Shown here one piece after another: positions 5,346-6,530 of a stretch of 6,530 nucleotides of DNA. The notes under the pieces were generated by a model. It was not told the DNA's origin and ran no database searches. It saw only the letters and a list, made by a program, of their open reading frames with translations. The stretch comes from Victivallales bacterium (GTDB taxonomy: Bacteria; Verrucomicrobiota; Lentisphaeria; Oligosphaerales; Oligosphaeraceae). Both the position numbers and the translations under genes were made by a program. The stretch is from assembly GCA_017538465.1 (NCBI GenBank), contig JAFYIW010000215.1, forward strand, positions 1-6,530. Direction: 5' to 3'. Every line of letters begins with the position of its first letter. Position 1 is the first letter of the stretch.

Positions 5346-5810
5346 CTATTCTTCGGATGTAGATTGTTGCAATTTGCGCACCAAAGCGCGCAATCCCCAT
5401 TCGTAGCCCTCGCTGCCCATGCCGGCCAACACCGCCCAGGCGACTTCGGAGAGATAGCTGTGGTGACGGTAATCCTCCCGCTGGAAGATGTTGCTGATGT
5501 GCACCTCAACCACCGGCAGCCGGATGGCCGCCACCGCATCCCGCAACGCCACGCTGGTGTGAGTGTAGGCGCCTGGATTAATGACCAGCCCGTCGAACTT
5601 GCCTGGCATTTCGTCAATCCAGTCCACCAGCACGCCCTCATGATTGCTCTGGCGGCACTCCAAGACGACGCCGAGGTCCCGCGCCACCTTCTGGCAACGC
5701 CGTTCAATAGTGGCGAGGGTCTCCGTGCCGTAGATGCCGGGCTCCCGCATCCCCAGCAGCTGAAGATTGGGACCGTTCAGGAAAAGGATATTGAGAGGTT
5801 GATTTGACAT
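5346..5810 (-). CDS. aroQ: Type II 3-dehydroquinate dehydratase
   Basis: AroQ converts 3-dehydroquinate to 3-dehydroshikimate, step three of the shikimate pathway. The 154-aa product has the normal length and all signatures: LNGPNLQLLGMREPGIYG (11-28) with the catalytic Tyr at 27, RQSNHEG (53-59), INPGAYTHTSVALRDA (77-92) and VEVHISNIFQRE (101-112) with the catalytic His at 104, then RHHSY. Gln replaces the common Asn in the NLNLLG segment. The ATG at 5810 gives the canonical N-terminus but has no clear Shine-Dalgarno motif. A GTG at 5876, overlapping the purO stop as GTGA, would add 22 residues read through the ACTTTCG repeat; this is less likely. accB follows after 4 nt. Linkage of aroQ to accBC is common in bacteria. 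Confidence 0.96.
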   Translation of the reverse strand: MSNQPLNILFLNGPNLQLLGMREPGIYGTETLATIERRCQKVARDLGVVLECRQSNHEGVLVDWIDEMPGKFDGLVINPGAYTHTSVALRDAVAAIRLPVVEVHISNIFQREDYRHHSYLSEVAWAVLAGMGSEGYEWGLRALVRKLQQSTSEE

Positions 5811-5856
5811 CAGAAACCGGGGCAAGGGGAACGCTGTTCTAAAATCCCAAGCGCAA

Positions 5857-5873
5857 ACTTTCGACTTTCGACT
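5857..5873. repeat. Short heptamer repeat (ACTTTCG) touching the purO stop codon
   Basis: Two perfect copies (5857-5863, 5864-5870) are followed by the partial copy ACT (5871-5873). The last base is also the final base of the purO TGA on the minus strand. It has the same unit length as the TTTAACC family and the same position at a gene 3' end, but a different sequence and no stop codon of its own. Confidence 0.65.
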
Positions 5874-6508
5874 CACTTAAATGCCGTGCGGAACGAGCCA
5901 TCCGCCGTGGCGACGGCGCAGGCGGCCGAAATGGGACGTTCAAAATCCGCGAAAACGCCACCGCCACCCAAAATGTAGTCGCAGGCGTCCTCTGGATTTT
6001 CAGCCACCAAGGCACCGCACCGCTGTTCTGGTCCGGGGACATTGCGCTCGTATGTGCAGACGTAGAAGCACTCGCCTGGCTTCAGGGCAAACTCGCGCAC
6101 AATCAAGGCGTCCTTGCGCACGATGGCCAGCCAGCCTTGCGCTCCATCCGGCGTCACCACGCCGGTGATGCGCGGGGTGTCCAGGCTGTCATGTTCATAG
6201 TCCATGGCCAGCATTACAGAGGCCAACGCATCACGCGGCGCCATGCCCGTGGCAATCTTTTCGGTGACAGGATCGGTCTGTGAGCCATTGGAGACAATCG
6301 CCAGCCCCCGGGCAAAGCGTAGACAGTTGTAGGCGATATAGGGGTTCTTCTGGATATCCGTCTCAAAGCCCGGCTTCGGCACGATGGCGATGGAGTCTTT
6401 CAACTGCACCGACATGCGATTCGGGAAAGACCGCGAGGAAACGCGATAAAGAGCGGCGCCAAATCCCTGAGGGGTACGCCCAACGGCAACGATTCGACCA
6501 ACGTACAT
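5873..6508 (-). CDS. purO: Archaeal-type IMP cyclohydrolase PurO
   Basis: PurO closes the ring of FAICAR to give IMP, the last step of de novo purine synthesis. Most bacteria use the unrelated bifunctional PurH. The 211-aa product is full length for the archaeal family (about 200) and colinear with it: MYVGRIVAVGRT at the start, YRVSSRSFPNR (21-31), NPYIAYNC (55-62), SNGSQTD (73-79), LAMDYE (100-105), TPRI (111-114), TYER (152-155) and a Gly-rich C-terminal segment ILGGGGVFADF (179-189). The ATG at 6508 matches the archaeal N-terminus exactly, so the start is secure even though no Shine-Dalgarno motif precedes it; AGGTTAG heptamers occupy that space. aroQ follows after 62 nt. A PurH or PurP for the preceding formylation step is not visible here. 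Confidence 0.9.
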   Translation of the reverse strand: MYVGRIVAVGRTPQGFGAALYRVSSRSFPNRMSVQLKDSIAIVPKPGFETDIQKNPYIAYNCLRFARGLAIVSNGSQTDPVTEKIATGMAPRDALASVMLAMDYEHDSLDTPRITGVVTPDGAQGWLAIVRKDALIVREFALKPGECFYVCTYERNVPGPEQRCGALVAENPEDACDYILGGGGVFADFERPISAACAVATADGSFRTAFK

Positions 6509-6511
6509 TTT

Positions 6512-6530
6512 AGGTTAGAGGTTAGAGGTT
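6512..6530. repeat. Heptamer array (AGGTTAG) upstream of purO, running off the window
   Basis: Copies lie at 6512-6518 and 6519-6525, with a partial copy at 6526-6530 cut by the window edge. On the minus strand this reads TCTAACC, the same unit as at 290-296 but in the opposite orientation. It ends 3 nt before the purO start codon, so it occupies the position where a ribosome binding site would be. Confidence 0.8.

Noticed and set aside
234..6530. Inverted heptamer arrays at both ends as termini of a mobile element
   Set aside because: The enclosed genes are housekeeping enzymes, there is no transposase or integrase, and the repeats are low-complexity arrays rather than defined terminal inverted repeats.

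Overview
The window is a bacterial chromosomal segment of about 57% GC (judged by eye). Every confident gene lies on the minus strand, so the map below runs in transcription order, from the right end to the left. Gene content points to a Gram-negative lineage outside the Proteobacteria, most plausibly the PVC group (Kiritimatiellota, Lentisphaerota or Verrucomicrobiota). The reasons are an archaeal-type IMP cyclohydrolase, an aroQ-accB-accC cluster followed by an Asp23-family gene and a membrane-anchored AmaP-like gene, an HTH/PTS-EIIA fusion, and heptanucleotide tandem repeats between genes. This placement is inference; there is no rRNA or other marker gene here.

Region 1 (6530-3501) is a metabolic cluster: purO (last step of IMP synthesis), aroQ (type II 3-dehydroquinase), accB (biotin carboxyl carrier protein) and accC (biotin carboxylase). 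aroQ, accB and accC are packed with gaps of 4 and 11 nt. purO is preceded by AGGTTAG heptamers, and its stop codon touches a second heptamer repeat (ACTTTCG). Region 2 (3500-2214) is a 221-nt gap with overlapping inverted repeats, then an Asp23/Gls24-family protein and a single-pass membrane protein resembling AmaP. It closes with a strong, apparently bidirectional terminator. The arrangement recalls accB-accC-yqhY of Firmicutes, where the Asp23-family protein is tied to acetyl-CoA carboxylase homeostasis.

Region 3 (2213-1164) is a 285-nt regulatory stretch with two inverted repeats and a candidate promoter. It leads into a 235-aa protein joining an excisionase-type HTH to a PTS EIIA domain with its phospho-acceptor histidine kept, followed by a clear intrinsic terminator. 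Region 4 (1145-291) is truA, starting at TTG and ending inside a heptamer array. Region 5 (303-1) holds the heptamer array, a 21-bp tandem repeat array, and the possible start of another minus-strand gene with a signal-peptide-like N-terminus that runs off the left edge.

The enzymes are ordinary housekeeping. The parts most worth a second look are the heptamer arrays fused to gene ends, the HTH-EIIA regulator with its palindromic upstream region, and the link between accBC and the Asp23/AmaP pair. I see no phage, transposon, CRISPR array, tRNA or defence system.
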